The notes under the pieces: model-generated | What the model saw: only the letters and a program-made list of their open reading frames with translations | The model's database searches: none | What the model was told of the DNA's origin: nothing | In this document: positions 35,638 to 43,963 of the stretch, piece by piece | Layout of the letters: the number at the start of each line of letters is the position of its first letter | How positions within the stretch are numbered: position 1 is the stretch's first letter | Position numbers and translations under genes: made by a program | Source: Thalassobacter stenotrophicus | GTDB lineage: Bacteria; Pseudomonadota; Alphaproteobacteria; Rhodobacterales; Rhodobacteraceae | Assembly (NCBI RefSeq): GCF_001458315.1 | Contig: NZ_CYRX01000032.1 | Location: 1-64,000, forward strand | Length of the DNA: 64,000 bases | Reading direction: 5' to 3'

Positions 35638-36767
35638 GGCGCGCTCCTTTTCAGCTGATCGACCTCTTGGGCGAGGTCTTTGATGGCCTCGACAAGGAGG
35701 CCGACGAGATTGCCATAAGCGAGGCGCAGCACTCCCTCCGTCTCGACAACCGCTTCCGGTGCGACCGCCTGCACGTCCTGGGCAATGAGGCCCATCTGCC
35801 GTGCATCACTGCCCGCCATGGAAAAGGTGACGCCGCTCAGCGCCTGCACTTTGGCCAGCGCCGCGTGGATCGGGGCGATGTCGGATTTGAGGCGCGCGTC
35901 TGAGGAGGAGACGAAGTTCGGGGCGGTCACGGCACCGCTGAAGGTCGCTCCCGACAGGCGGGCAAAGGCGCTGGCGTGGTTGCCATCGAGAAGGTCGGCA
36001 TCAATGCCAGAGCCAGACCCATCCACGGTCACCAGCTTGGCGCGGACCTGCGCGGCCGTGTCGGGAGACCCATCCGCCCCTGCGGGGCCTTGTGGACCCG
36101 TAGCCCCGGTGGCACCCGTGGGACCTGCAGGTCCCGTCGCACCTGTTGCCCCTGTCGCACCGGTTGAGCCTTTCAGGTTGACGTAAGCACCCCAGGTCGA
36201 TCCGTTGAAAAAGCGAAGGCTGGTTCCGGACCACTGATGGGCAGGCGTTGGTCCTGTTGGCCCTGTCTGACCCTGCGGACCGGTCGCGCCTGTGTCACCT
36301 TTTGGGCCTGTTGCCCCGGTCGGACCTGCTGGACCTTGCGGTCCAGTTGGGCCGGTGTCGCCCTGAGGCCCAGTTGCACCGGTTGCCCCTGTGGCACCAA
36401 TTGCACCCTTGAGATTGACGTAAGTGCCCCAGGCGGTGCCGGTATTGAACCGAAGGCTCGTACCAGACCATTGATGCGCCGGCGTTGGACCCGTGGCACC
36501 CGTTGAGCCCTGCGGACCCGTTGCACCTGTCGCGCCAGTATCCCCCTTTGGTCCTGTTGGCCCGGTCGCACCTTGGGGACCGGCCGGTCCGGTGGGGCCT
36601 TGCGGTCCAGTCTGTCCGAGTTCGATCACGGTTTCGGCGCCGGAGACACGTTTCAGGAAGAGCTTTCCGTCAGTAACATTTACGGCGAGTTCTCCGGCAG
36701 CGAGTTGCGCCGTGCTGGGTACCCGGCCGGCCACGGTCGTTCGTTTTACCAGAACGGTATTTGCCAT
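35634..36767 (-). CDS. Collagen-like tail fibre with C-terminal S74 chaperone domain
   Basis: 377 aa. Residues 1-40 match the N-terminus of the next upstream fibre gene (MANT, KR-x2-V-x-G, LAxGELA), probably the virion-attachment module. Three Gly-X-Y collagen-like stretches (about 51-93, 121-172, 200-233) are interrupted by two near-identical 26-residue inserts ([14 protein letters not shown], then WG and YVNLKG; 95-120 and 173-199). The end ([11 protein letters not shown], 287-297, through [12 protein letters not shown]) is an intramolecular chaperone of the S74 kind, which drives trimerisation and is usually self-cleaved near the SD-x-RLK site. The adjacent 2OG oxygenases might hydroxylate its prolines; this is speculation. 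Confidence 0.88.
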   Translation of the reverse strand: MANTVLVKRTTVAGRVPSTAQLAAGELAVNVTDGKLFLKRVSGAETVIELGQTGPQGPTGPAGPQGATGPTGPKGDTGATGATGPQGSTGATGPTPAHQWSGTSLRFNTGTAWGTYVNLKGAIGATGATGATGPQGDTGPTGPQGPAGPTGATGPKGDTGATGPQGQTGPTGPTPAHQWSGTSLRFFNGSTWGAYVNLKGSTGATGATGATGPAGPTGATGATGPQGPAGADGSPDTAAQVRAKLVTVDGSGSGIDADLLDGNHASAFARLSGATFSGAVTAPNFVSSSDARLKSDIAPIHAALAKVQALSGVTFSMAGSDARQMGLIAQDVQAVAPEAVVETEGVLRLAYGNLVGLLVEAIKDLAQEVDQLKRSAP

Positions 36768-36769
36768 GA

Positions 36770-37753
36770 TCAGAATGTCCCACCGTCAAGGGTGATCCCG
36801 TTGATCGACCCACCGGTGATCGCGACATTGCTGGAGGCTTGCGTGGCCATGGACCCCAGTCCGAGGTTCGACCGCGATGTTGTCTTGTTCGGTAGGTCTG
36901 AGAGGTTCGAGGCTGCCGATAGCTTGCCCGCCAGCGCGTTCGTGACCGTGGTCGCAAAGTTGGGATCATCGCCCAGCGCGGCCGCCAATTCGTTCAGCGT
37001 GTCCATCGCTCCGGGCGCGGCATCAATAAGCGCACCGATGGCGGCAGCCACAAAGGCTGTTGTCGCAATCTGCGTTGTGTTCGTACCGGCCGTTGCCGTG
37101 GGGGCCGTCGGCGAACCTGTAAGGGCAGGTGATGCGTGAGCGGCCTTTGCATCCAGCGCCGTCTGGAGTCCCGTGACTTGCGCGATCGAATGGCTGTGGC
37201 TGGAGGGCGTGAAGCTTGTGGGCTTGCCCGTGATCCCAGACCAAGGAACGGCATCTGCAATTTCCGCGGCATCCACCTTGCCATCATTGTCCGTGTCATA
37301 GGTGGATTTTGCCATGTCGCCGGCGCCAAAGCCGGCAATGGCGTCATTGACGAAGGCCGTCGTTGCAATCTGCGTCGAGTTCGTGCCCGCGACCGCCGTC
37401 GGCGCCGTGGGTGATCCCGTGAAGGTGGGTGACGCCAAGGGCGCTTTCGCCGATAGCAGACTGTCTACCTGCGACTTGCGAACAAGGTCGGTCCCGCCGC
37501 TGGCATCTTGTCCAGATTTTGGCACGAGAGAGAAGGTTTTGGCCCCACCAACTGTCTGCGTGCCCACCAGCGCCAGAAAGCCACCACTCCCTGCTATGGG
37601 GACGATGGAGGTCGCATTGCCGTTGCCGTCATCGCCCTTTCCGACATAGACCGTATTGTCGACCTCGTTATGGGCAAGCTCGCCGGATTTTAGTGCAGCG
37701 GGCGCACCCGCCACGCCCGAGACACGGCGTTTGAGTTGGATGGTATTGGCCAT
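36770..37753 (-). CDS. Tail fibre/structural protein with two internal repeats and a Ca2+-loop motif
   Basis: 327 aa, rich in Ala, Thr, Gly and Ser. The start shares the attachment-like module with the collagen-like fibre. A 33-residue repeat (SPTAPTA[15 protein letters not shown]) occurs at 107-139 and again at 207-239, exactly 100 residues apart. Between them [12 protein letters not shown] (153-164) is a perfect EF-hand/dockerin-type calcium-binding loop followed by [19 protein letters not shown], a tail-fibre-like segment with His residues. It overlaps the short collagen-like gene upstream by 1 nt. Likely a virion fibre or linker. Confidence 0.8.
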   Translation of the reverse strand: MANTIQLKRRVSGVAGAPAALKSGELAHNEVDNTVYVGKGDDGNGNATSIVPIAGSGGFLALVGTQTVGGAKTFSLVPKSGQDASGGTDLVRKSQVDSLLSAKAPLASPTFTGSPTAPTAVAGTNSTQIATTAFVNDAIAGFGAGDMAKSTYDTDNDGKVDAAEIADAVPWSGITGKPTSFTPSSHSHSIAQVTGLQTALDAKAAHASPALTGSPTAPTATAGTNTTQIATTAFVAAAIGALIDAAPGAMDTLNELAAALGDDPNFATTVTNALAGKLSAASNLSDLPNKTTSRSNLGLGSMATQASSNVAITGGSINGITLDGGTF

Positions 37754-37959
37754 CAGAAGAAGCCTCCGTTGATGGGTGTATCAGTGGGCAGGATCGTGAT
37801 GCCCGGATCACCTTGATCGCCCTTGTCGCCTTGTGGGCCTGTCGCGCCCTGCGGACCTGGCTGGCCGCCGAGGCGTATGCGGAAAGGCCCGGAGACAACG
37901 CGCACCTTGATCGGCGCTGTGATGGTGATCGGGCCCGTTTGCAGCGTTGTTGCGCTCAT
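37753..37959 (-). CDS. Short collagen-like tail protein
   Basis: 68 aa. A beta-like N-terminal half (ITITAPIKVRVVSGPFRIRLGG) is followed by a short Gly-X-Y run of about six triplets ([20 protein letters not shown]) and a C-terminal tail ending in GGFF. It lies in the fibre block with 1-nt and 4-nt overlaps on either side. Probably a small structural or collar protein; the function is not known. Confidence 0.7.
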   Translation of the reverse strand: MSATTLQTGPITITAPIKVRVVSGPFRIRLGGQPGPQGATGPQGDKGDQGDPGITILPTDTPINGGFF

Positions 37960-38318
37960 GGGCTTAGCCCTCGCGTCACCGGCATCATCACGGGGATTTC
38001 GAGAAGGAAGCCCAAGTGTAGGTCTGGCTCGAGATCGGTGCGCACCAAATCCAACACCACGCGCCCAGGTGGGAGCACCGCGGTTTGGGACGGTGTCAAA
38101 GACAGTTCCAGCACAGTCTCAGTGACGTGCTGTATCCCGCCATTGGCGCTGGACAGTTCTGCCAGCAGCGCTGGATCACTGGGTTTGATGCGCAGATGAC
38201 CGGTATAGCTTGCACCGTCCGCAAAAACCGATGCCTCGGCCTCAATCTGCAGACGCCAAGCGTAGCCGATGAGAATGGCCGGGCCCTCGCTCAAAGTGGC
38301 CACCGTCATGGTTGCCAC
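37956..38318 (-). CDS. Phage tail-module hypothetical protein
   Basis: 120 aa of alternating hydrophobic pattern (ILIGYAWRLQIEAEASVF; VTETVLELSLTPSQTAVLPPGRVVLDLVR), consistent with a beta-sandwich such as the N-terminal domain of baseplate or fibre proteins (BppU-like). I do not recognise a specific family. Its start overlaps the end of the outer spanin gene (13 nt), and its 3' end overlaps the short collagen-like gene, so it belongs to the late operon. Confidence 0.65.
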   Translation of the reverse strand: MATMTVATLSEGPAILIGYAWRLQIEAEASVFADGASYTGHLRIKPSDPALLAELSSANGGIQHVTETVLELSLTPSQTAVLPPGRVVLDLVRTDLEPDLHLGFLLEIPVMMPVTRGLSP

Positions 38319-38509
38319 CCGCAGAGCCGCGCGCCGACTTCGTTATGGGCAACGATCTGGGCCAGAGTGCCGTCGCTCATCAGGTCCTGGCGCGAGGGGC
38401 GAATAGGCTCGGCCCAATCGCAATCGTCCCGCAAAACTCGCGGGTCAATCGCGCATCCAGCGGTCAGCCCGACGCTCAAGATCAGTACGATCAGTGTTTT
38501 GAAGGTCAT
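38306..38509 (-). CDS. Outer-membrane spanin lipoprotein (Rz1-like)
   Basis: 67 aa from ATG 38509. A lipoprotein signal peptide FKTLIVLILSVGLTAGC with lipobox LTAGC gives a mature protein beginning at Cys18, followed by a short periplasmic chain with two further Cys. It overlaps the upstream inner-membrane spanin candidate by 65 nt in a different frame, the classic Rz/Rz1 overlap. Spanins fuse inner and outer membranes in the last step of lysis. Mature part is not strongly Pro-rich, unlike lambda Rz1, so the assignment leans on position and lipobox. Confidence 0.68.
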   Translation of the reverse strand: MTFKTLIVLILSVGLTAGCAIDPRVLRDDCDWAEPIRPSRQDLMSDGTLAQIVAHNEVGARLCGWQP

Positions 38510-38702
38510 GACGGATGTCCTTGGACTTTTGCAGCGCGCGGACACGGGCATCGGCGCGGCGGATGGCGAGGTCGGCCTCTGCGGCGTGCTTGCCCTGGCG
38601 GATCAGGAGCCAGATGGCGACGCCAACTGCCGCAACAATCGCGCCCCAATAGGCAAAGCGTCGACCAAGGCCGGAGAACAGCGTGGTCAGGATGGCAATC
38701 AT
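38445..38702 (-). CDS. Inner-membrane spanin (Rz-like)
   Basis: 85 aa: an N-terminal membrane anchor (FAYWGAIVAAVGVAIWLLI, about 16-34) then a charged periplasmic coiled coil (AAEADLAIRRADARVRALQKSKDIRHDLQ). This layout, at the lysis end of the operon and overlapped by a lipoprotein gene in another frame, is that of an i-spanin. The start overlaps the preceding small gene by 4 nt. Confidence 0.7.
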   Translation of the reverse strand: MIAILTTLFSGLGRRFAYWGAIVAAVGVAIWLLIRQGKHAAEADLAIRRADARVRALQKSKDIRHDLQNTDRTDLERRADRWMRD

Positions 38703-38917
38703 GCGGGTGCCCCCGGTGAGAGGGCCAAACAGCGCGTATCGAGCAGCAGCACGGTTTGCCCGCGCGCATCGGCGCCGGCCCGCATGTGTTCATACGTACG
38801 GACAGCGGCATCTTCGCAGGCGATAAAGTCAGGAAAGCGAACTGGGCTGATCCCACTGCCGCAGTCAGGCAGGCTGTCGCCCGCGATGCAGGAGACAACG
38901 ATCAAGACCCAGGTCAT
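38699..38917 (-). CDS. Small lysis-module protein
   Basis: 72 aa from ATG 38917, overlapping the endolysin stop (ATGA). A short hydrophobic N-terminus (TWVLIVVSCIAGDS) may be a signal peptide; four Cys and a helix (FIACEDAAVRTYEHMRAGADARG) follow. It lies between endolysin and i-spanin. Function unknown; a secreted or membrane-associated lysis accessory is possible. Confidence 0.6.
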   Translation of the reverse strand: MTWVLIVVSCIAGDSLPDCGSGISPVRFPDFIACEDAAVRTYEHMRAGADARGQTVLLLDTRCLALSPGAPA

Positions 38918-39846
38918 GGCGTTTTCCCCGTGCGATGGTCGTCGATCCGGGCCGCCTTGGCGCGTAGGGCATAGATCACCACGCCAATGAACACCGCCGC
39001 GCCGATCCATGGCAGGACATTGGAAAGCGCGTTCTCCAGCCCGATTAGCGTCAAGACGCGCCCGGCCATGTCTCGGACCTCTTCTGCCTCCATAAGCGCA
39101 GGGGCAATCTGACTGCCGATCGAGCCCGCTGCACCAATGACACCGAGACCGATCTGCGCATTGGAGGCTGTTACGATCCGGCTTTCCGCGGGCGCACCAG
39201 AAGCCCTATCGGGTGTGATCTCCCGAGGCGTGGCATCTTCCAGCGCTTCGGTCAGCGCAACGTCGATGATGGGCACGAGGGCCAGGTCGTTGTCCTGCCG
39301 AAAGGCCAGGATGGCAGCGCGGGTGCGCGGCCCGATCTTTCCATCGATCTGACCCACCTCGTGATAGCCGAGTTCCTTTAGACGTCCTTGCACCTCCTCG
39401 ACGGACATCGTCACGCTTGGCGCGACATTGCCCGCGCGCCGTACCCCGAGGAGCTTTGAGACCGGGTAGCGCTTCACATTGACGGCGTCGTCCTGGTTGC
39501 CGCCAAGGCCCCAAACCCAAGCGCCCTCGATCCGGTCGATAAAGAACACATGGCCCTGCCAGCTGGAGGAGCCGCGCGGGATCACACCGATGTCGCCCTG
39601 CTGGGCGTCTGCCACCTCGATCGGGATGCCCCAGTCGAGATAGGAGCGCGCCGTCAGCTTGCGGGTGGATTTGATCCCGGCCTTCTCGAGGCAATGTCCG
39701 ACGAAGGCCGCGCACCAGGCCACAGAGTCGTGTTCGACCCAGTCGTGCCCCACCGAGGCATACATCTCCATGATGACGGGATTGTCGGCGGGCCCCGGCC
39801 CCTCGGTTGTGCCGATGTAGCTGCGGGCGATGTCGAATGGTGTCAT
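38914..39846 (-). CDS. Endolysin: CHAP-like peptidase with peptidoglycan-binding domain
   Basis: 310 aa from ATG 39846 (GGGAGAG upstream). The N-terminal TIGR02594-like peptidase domain (FDIARSYIGTTEGPG; VAWCAAFVGHCLEKAG with catalytic Cys45; GDIGVI, GHVFFIDRIEG with His) is followed by a PG_binding_1 domain (SVEEVQGRLKELGYHEVGQID; KIGPRTRAAILAFRQ, about 165-205) and a C-terminal membrane helix (LPWIGAAVFIGVVIYAL) near 280-296. It degrades peptidoglycan at lysis; the C-terminal anchor is unusual and could tether it to the inner membrane until the holin acts. Confidence 0.85.
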   Translation of the reverse strand: MTPFDIARSYIGTTEGPGPADNPVIMEMYASVGHDWVEHDSVAWCAAFVGHCLEKAGIKSTRKLTARSYLDWGIPIEVADAQQGDIGVIPRGSSSWQGHVFFIDRIEGAWVWGLGGNQDDAVNVKRYPVSKLLGVRRAGNVAPSVTMSVEEVQGRLKELGYHEVGQIDGKIGPRTRAAILAFRQDNDLALVPIIDVALTEALEDATPREITPDRASGAPAESRIVTASNAQIGLGVIGAAGSIGSQIAPALMEAEEVRDMAGRVLTLIGLENALSNVLPWIGAAVFIGVVIYALRAKAARIDDHRTGKTP

Positions 39847-39866
39847 GGTTCTCTCCCATGCAATGC

Positions 39867-39892
39867 AAAACGCCGCCCCAGACGGGGCGGCG
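39867..39892 (-). terminator. Hairpin with T tract between holin and endolysin
   Basis: CGCCGCCCC (39871-39879) and GGGGCGGCG (39884-39892) form a perfect 9-bp GC stem with a 4-nt loop; reading on the - strand it is followed by TTTTGCATT. It lies in the 74-nt gap between the holin stop and the endolysin start, so it could attenuate expression of downstream lysis and fibre genes. Confidence 0.65.
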
Positions 39893-39920
39893 CGTAGGAT
39901 TTCCGTAAGTGGTGGGCGGG

Positions 39921-40232
39921 TTATTTCTTGCGGCAGAGCCAGGCCGCCAGCAGAGCTTCCGCCCCACGCGGGCCCAGATAAGCGAGAGTTGCCACGAACC
40001 CGGTCGAGACCGGCTGTGATAGGCCGATGTAACGCGCCGCCGCCTCCCCGATCAGCGCCATGCCGACGGCGACGGGGATTTCCCAGAGGAGTTCCTTGCC
40101 GAAGAAGCGGCGGTTGCCGAGCTTTACCTCCCCCGAATGCCACATCAGCCGTCCGGTGAAGGCACCAATCAGCGTGGTAACCGCCCCGCCGAAGAACGAG
40201 TTGATCATGTCGATGAACCCACCGTCATTCAT
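39921..40232 (-). CDS. Phage holin
   Basis: 103 aa with hydrophobic segments FIDMINSFFGGAVTTLIGAF, WEIPVAVGMALIGEAAARYIGL and STGFVATLAYLGPRGAEALLAAW and a charged C-terminus (LCRKK), a typical class of small holins. It precedes the endolysin in transcription order and follows the fibre gene with a 4-nt overlap. Forms membrane lesions that release or activate the endolysin. Confidence 0.78.
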   Translation of the reverse strand: MNDGGFIDMINSFFGGAVTTLIGAFTGRLMWHSGEVKLGNRRFFGKELLWEIPVAVGMALIGEAAARYIGLSQPVSTGFVATLAYLGPRGAEALLAAWLCRKK

Positions 40233-40885
40233 GGGCGTGCCTCCTCAAGCGCCGCCACACGGGCGGCCAGTTCCTTGACGGCCTCGATCAAAAGGCCGGT
40301 GATATTGCCGTAGGCGACGGAGAGCTGGCCCGCCTCGTTGTCTCTGACGACTTCGGGCAGCACGGTCTCGACCTCCTGAGCGATGACGCCGATCTGGCGG
40401 CTTCCATCCATGGTGAAGCGCACCCCGCGCATGGCGGAGACCAGAGCCAGCGCATCGGCGATGGTCTCGATCTCGGACTTCAACCGCGCATCTGACGAGG
40501 AGACAAAGTTCGGGGCCGTGACGACGCCGGTGAAGGTTGCTCCGGACAGTGCCGCTTTTGCCGCGATCGCCGCGTCATAATCGGCTGCGGATTTCGTGGC
40601 CATTGTGCCGAGCCCAAGGTTGGTGCGAGCTACGGCCGTGTTCGCGAGCCCCGCCAGATTGCCTGCCGCATCCAGCAACGCATCCCAGCCCGTGTTCGTG
40701 GCGTTCCGGCGGCGCAGAACCGGCGGAGAGACCGAGGTGTCGACCCAGAGCATACCTGCCGTCGTCGCTGTTGGCGCCGAGGCCCCTGCGCTCGTCGATT
40801 GCAGGGCGGCGATCACCTCGTTGATCCGCGCCCGAACGGCTGCGCCCGCGTCGTTCGCGATCACAAAGCTGGATGTCTGGGGCAT
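40229..40885 (-). CDS. Tail fibre protein with S74 chaperone domain
   Basis: 218 aa from ATG 40885; a TTG seven codons upstream is possible. Residues 1-60 (SFVIANDAGAAVRARINEVI; GMLWVDTSVSPPVLRRRNA) form a typical phage N-terminal fibre module; residues 113-139 ([20 protein letters not shown] and following ARLKS) nearly repeat those of the collagen-like fibre, and the rest (IGVIAQEVETVLPEVV, YGNITGLLIEAVKELAARV) is the S74 intramolecular chaperone with coiled-coil end. Two copies of this domain in one tail region suggest module exchange. Confidence 0.82.
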   Translation of the reverse strand: MPQTSSFVIANDAGAAVRARINEVIAALQSTSAGASAPTATTAGMLWVDTSVSPPVLRRRNATNTGWDALLDAAGNLAGLANTAVARTNLGLGTMATKSAADYDAAIAAKAALSGATFTGVVTAPNFVSSSDARLKSEIETIADALALVSAMRGVRFTMDGSRQIGVIAQEVETVLPEVVRDNEAGQLSVAYGNITGLLIEAVKELAARVAALEEARP

Positions 40886-40987
40886 TTCAGCGTTTTCCGT
40901 TCTCAATCAAAAAGGCGTGCAGGCATTCGCGCTCAAAGCGCAGCCGAGAGGCAGCGAATGCGTGTGCCTGAGGGGCGCAAAGCGCGT

Positions 40988-43534
40988 TCACGCGACCTCA
41001 TCGGCATAGAGCCGTAATTGGCTGACGATGGGCGTGTAGGACGCGTCCTTCGTCGTGAGATGCGCCCGCGCTTCCACCGCGCGGGCCTCGATTTCGTGGT
41101 TGTCTAGGCGACCCCAAGGACCCCAAACGGGGGCACCCGCTGGATCGTCATCGGTCTCGCGGATCTCGAATAGCACGTCGATCTCTGCCCCAGCCGATCC
41201 GTCAAAGTCGGCCCATGTGTCCATGAGTGCCGTTCGCGCATCGATCCGGTCATTGAGCGCGAGCGCCGCCACGCCGATTTCGGATCGGAGGCGGACACGT
41301 TTCACCGCGCCGAGATCGAGCCCGGCGGCAAAGCCGTATTGCCCCTCCATCGTGCTGACCTGCGTCACGCCATTTGCCGTCGCTGTAGCGAGCGTCAGGG
41401 TCGAACCCGTAACCTGTAGCCCAGATTTTGGACCGACAAAGCCGGGATCGGCCTGCAGGAAGTCTAAGGTCGAGAAGGCCAGCACCTGCGCGCCCTTGGT
41501 CGAGACGCGTGTTTCGGGGCCAGCGCGCCCGCCGCTGTCTTCAGCCCGCACCAGATACGTGCCGGGTTTCAGCGGTACGACGGCGATGGCCTCGCCGCCC
41601 GAGACCCGGTCCATCGAATAGCTGTCGGCCCAGGTTGCCGTCGCTTCCTTTGAGTGCCGGATCACGATGTTGCCGCCCACGCGGACGTCGGGATCGGCCG
41701 AACGCGTCCACTTCAGGATCGCAAGGCCACCTGCCGTTTGCAGGGTCACATTCTCGAGTTGGGCCGGAGGGGCGGTGAGCCCGAGGATTTCGGCTTGTGT
41801 TTCCTGCCAGGGCGAGGAGACGCCCAGAACCGAGATCGCTTTTACCCGGAAAGCCCAAGCCCCCGGTGCGATGTCGCGAATTTCAAGCGCAGTTCCGTCG
41901 GTGCGGCCATAGTCGATCCAGTCGGCCCCGCCAGAAAGTTTGCCCTGCAGCTGATAGGCCGCGACAAACCCAGACGGTGCTGCCTCCCACGCAATGCGTG
42001 CCAGAACCTTCAGCCCGCCGCCGTCTCGAGTGACATAGAGGTCCTCGGTGACCTGCGGCGCGCCGGGGGCCGGGATGTCATACGCATTGGGCAGCGCCGT
42101 GCGCGGGGCGGCGGCGTAGATCTGCTGCTCGGATGCCGACCAGTCATAGACCAAGGGCGAGGTCTCGCGCAGGACCAGCTCTGGGAGGAGCAGCGCGCCA
42201 TCGCCCGATGCCGTCAAATCGAGGCTCACCCCATGCACCTCGAAGGGTTTGGCGGCAAAGCCCCAGCGGGCATAGGAGAGCGTCACCACATCGCCCACTG
42301 TGGCTGCCCAGGCTGAGAGCTTGCCCGACAGCCGCACCGTCATCTGCCGACGCGCGCGTTCGAGCTCAATCTTGGCCAGCCGCTGCGCCATAGACGCCGA
42401 GATCGTGAACGGCAGCGAGATGTCGCGCCATTTCTGTTCGCCCCCATCCTCGGCGAGGTAGACATCCGAGGCATAGGCCGGGAAGTCGTCAGGCTGCCAG
42501 TCGTTTTCGGGACTGACGAACTGCCCGCGCACGCCGTTGAAGTTGGACGACATCGTCACACGCGTCGCAAGGGTGAGCCCGCCCTCGCGGACATGGTCGG
42601 AGGTGAGCGCCACATCAGGCGCGCGCCACGCGCCCGCGTGGATACGCCAGGATCCACCCGAGAAAGCGCAGCGACCGGCGAAGGACGACAGCATCCCCTC
42701 GATGATGGTCTTCGGGACCTCGGAGAGGGTGATCACGCCGTTGCAGGCATAGCGCGGCTCAGACCCACCACCGGCCAGCGGGACGGTCTCATCGCAGATG
42801 TTCGCGGCCTCGACCAAGGACATCTCGTCAATCCCGTCGGGCTGGCCGATGCGCGCGCCAATGCCCCAAGTCGGATTGGCCATGTAATCTGCTAGGCAGA
42901 GGGCGGGGTTTTCTGAGTAACCTGCCGTTTGTGTTCGAGGGTCCCAGATGTCGTCCTTACCCTCGAGATCGACCGTGATGTTCGGGATCCCGCCCGGGAA
43001 GGCGTCCTGGTCATAGGTGAGGCGCAACCGGATCGCGGCACAGCCGCGCAGCCGGTGGTTCTCGGTCCATTTGTCCGGCAACGCTGCCTTGAGGCCCGCG
43101 AATGCGGTCTGATTGGCGGCGCCCAGTTTCTTCTCGACGACAACCTTTCCGGCCCAGCGGCCCTGCGCGGTCCCGGCGGCATTTATCGCCACTTCGCCTT
43201 CGAAATAGATGGCCCCAATCGATTTGACCCGATGCGTGGCCAGCACGATGACCAGATCGAGGAACTTATTGTCCGACCCCGAGGAGTGCAGGAAGACGAT
43301 CACCCCACCTTTGCGGGTGCGGCCGTAGACGAGGTCGCGCGGCACCACCGGCTCGCGGATCGTGACCGTCCGCGGCTGCATCGTTGTCTGCGGTTTCGGC
43401 ATCAATGCCTGCGCCGCGTAGGATAGAAGCAGCGTGCCGCCGATGCGCAGAAGGGCTGCGCCAATCCCGCCTGCAGCCAAAACGCCGCTGATCGCCCCCG
43501 CGATCGCGGTGACGGCTGTCACGATGAAGGGCAT
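40988..43534 (-). CDS. Tail tip/host specificity protein J-like
   Basis: 848 aa, the largest tail-tip protein. An N-terminal hydrophobic stretch (AIAGAISGVLAAGGIGAALLRI) precedes the conserved phage tail domain (RTVTIREPVVPRDLVYGRTRKGG; PALCLADYMANPTWGIGARIG), a tail hub region (QMTVRLSGKLSAWAATVGDVV), then fibronectin type III-like repeats (about 480-690) and a C-terminal beta region. It follows the NlpC-like and tip-assembly genes as in lambda K-I-J order. It should form the tail tip that contacts the receptor. Confidence 0.88.
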   Translation of the reverse strand: MPFIVTAVTAIAGAISGVLAAGGIGAALLRIGGTLLLSYAAQALMPKPQTTMQPRTVTIREPVVPRDLVYGRTRKGGVIVFLHSSGSDNKFLDLVIVLATHRVKSIGAIYFEGEVAINAAGTAQGRWAGKVVVEKKLGAANQTAFAGLKAALPDKWTENHRLRGCAAIRLRLTYDQDAFPGGIPNITVDLEGKDDIWDPRTQTAGYSENPALCLADYMANPTWGIGARIGQPDGIDEMSLVEAANICDETVPLAGGGSEPRYACNGVITLSEVPKTIIEGMLSSFAGRCAFSGGSWRIHAGAWRAPDVALTSDHVREGGLTLATRVTMSSNFNGVRGQFVSPENDWQPDDFPAYASDVYLAEDGGEQKWRDISLPFTISASMAQRLAKIELERARRQMTVRLSGKLSAWAATVGDVVTLSYARWGFAAKPFEVHGVSLDLTASGDGALLLPELVLRETSPLVYDWSASEQQIYAAAPRTALPNAYDIPAPGAPQVTEDLYVTRDGGGLKVLARIAWEAAPSGFVAAYQLQGKLSGGADWIDYGRTDGTALEIRDIAPGAWAFRVKAISVLGVSSPWQETQAEILGLTAPPAQLENVTLQTAGGLAILKWTRSADPDVRVGGNIVIRHSKEATATWADSYSMDRVSGGEAIAVVPLKPGTYLVRAEDSGGRAGPETRVSTKGAQVLAFSTLDFLQADPGFVGPKSGLQVTGSTLTLATATANGVTQVSTMEGQYGFAAGLDLGAVKRVRLRSEIGVAALALNDRIDARTALMDTWADFDGSAGAEIDVLFEIRETDDDPAGAPVWGPWGRLDNHEIEARAVEARAHLTTKDASYTPIVSQLRLYADEVA

Positions 43535-43549
43535 GAAACGGGTCCGGGT

Positions 43550-43963
43550 TCAGATGGGCCAGGCAAGCCGGCAGGAGGGCAGCGGTACGGTCACGAGGCC
43601 TTCAGGTGCCATGCCAACCGCTTGGGCCCCGGTACAGACGCCAAAGCCGAGGCCGGTATCGGCCAAAACGATATCGCCGCGCCCAGCCAAAAGAACGGCC
43701 GAGCGTGGCTCACCCAAAAGAGCTCGACCCATCTCCTCGAGCGAGGCCCAGCCCAAGCGGCGCATTACCCGCTCGCCGCCGAGCGCTGTGGTGTAGCGCC
43801 CGCGCCAGAGGGACGCGACATCCTCACCGCCGGTCAGGATCATGCGCGTCTCGAAGGCAAAGGTCGGGCAGTCATGCACGCCCCAAACGAAAGGACGCGC
43901 GCGGGCGGTATCGATCGCTGCTGCAAGCAGGCGTTCCCAGTGGTGAACGCGGGGGAGCATCAT
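43550..43963 (-). CDS. Tail tip NlpC/P60-like protein
   Basis: 137 aa. A Cys-containing segment FVWGVHDCPTFAFETRMIL (Cys near 32) and later GRGDIVLADTGLGFGVCTG match the papain-like NlpC/P60-type proteins found between tape measure and J-like genes, where they cut peptidoglycan during DNA entry or assemble the tip. The His of the triad is not certain. Overlaps the upstream tip gene by 4 nt. Confidence 0.7.
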   Translation of the reverse strand: MMLPRVHHWERLLAAAIDTARARPFVWGVHDCPTFAFETRMILTGGEDVASLWRGRYTTALGGERVMRRLGWASLEEMGRALLGEPRSAVLLAGRGDIVLADTGLGFGVCTGAQAVGMAPEGLVTVPLPSCRLAWPI

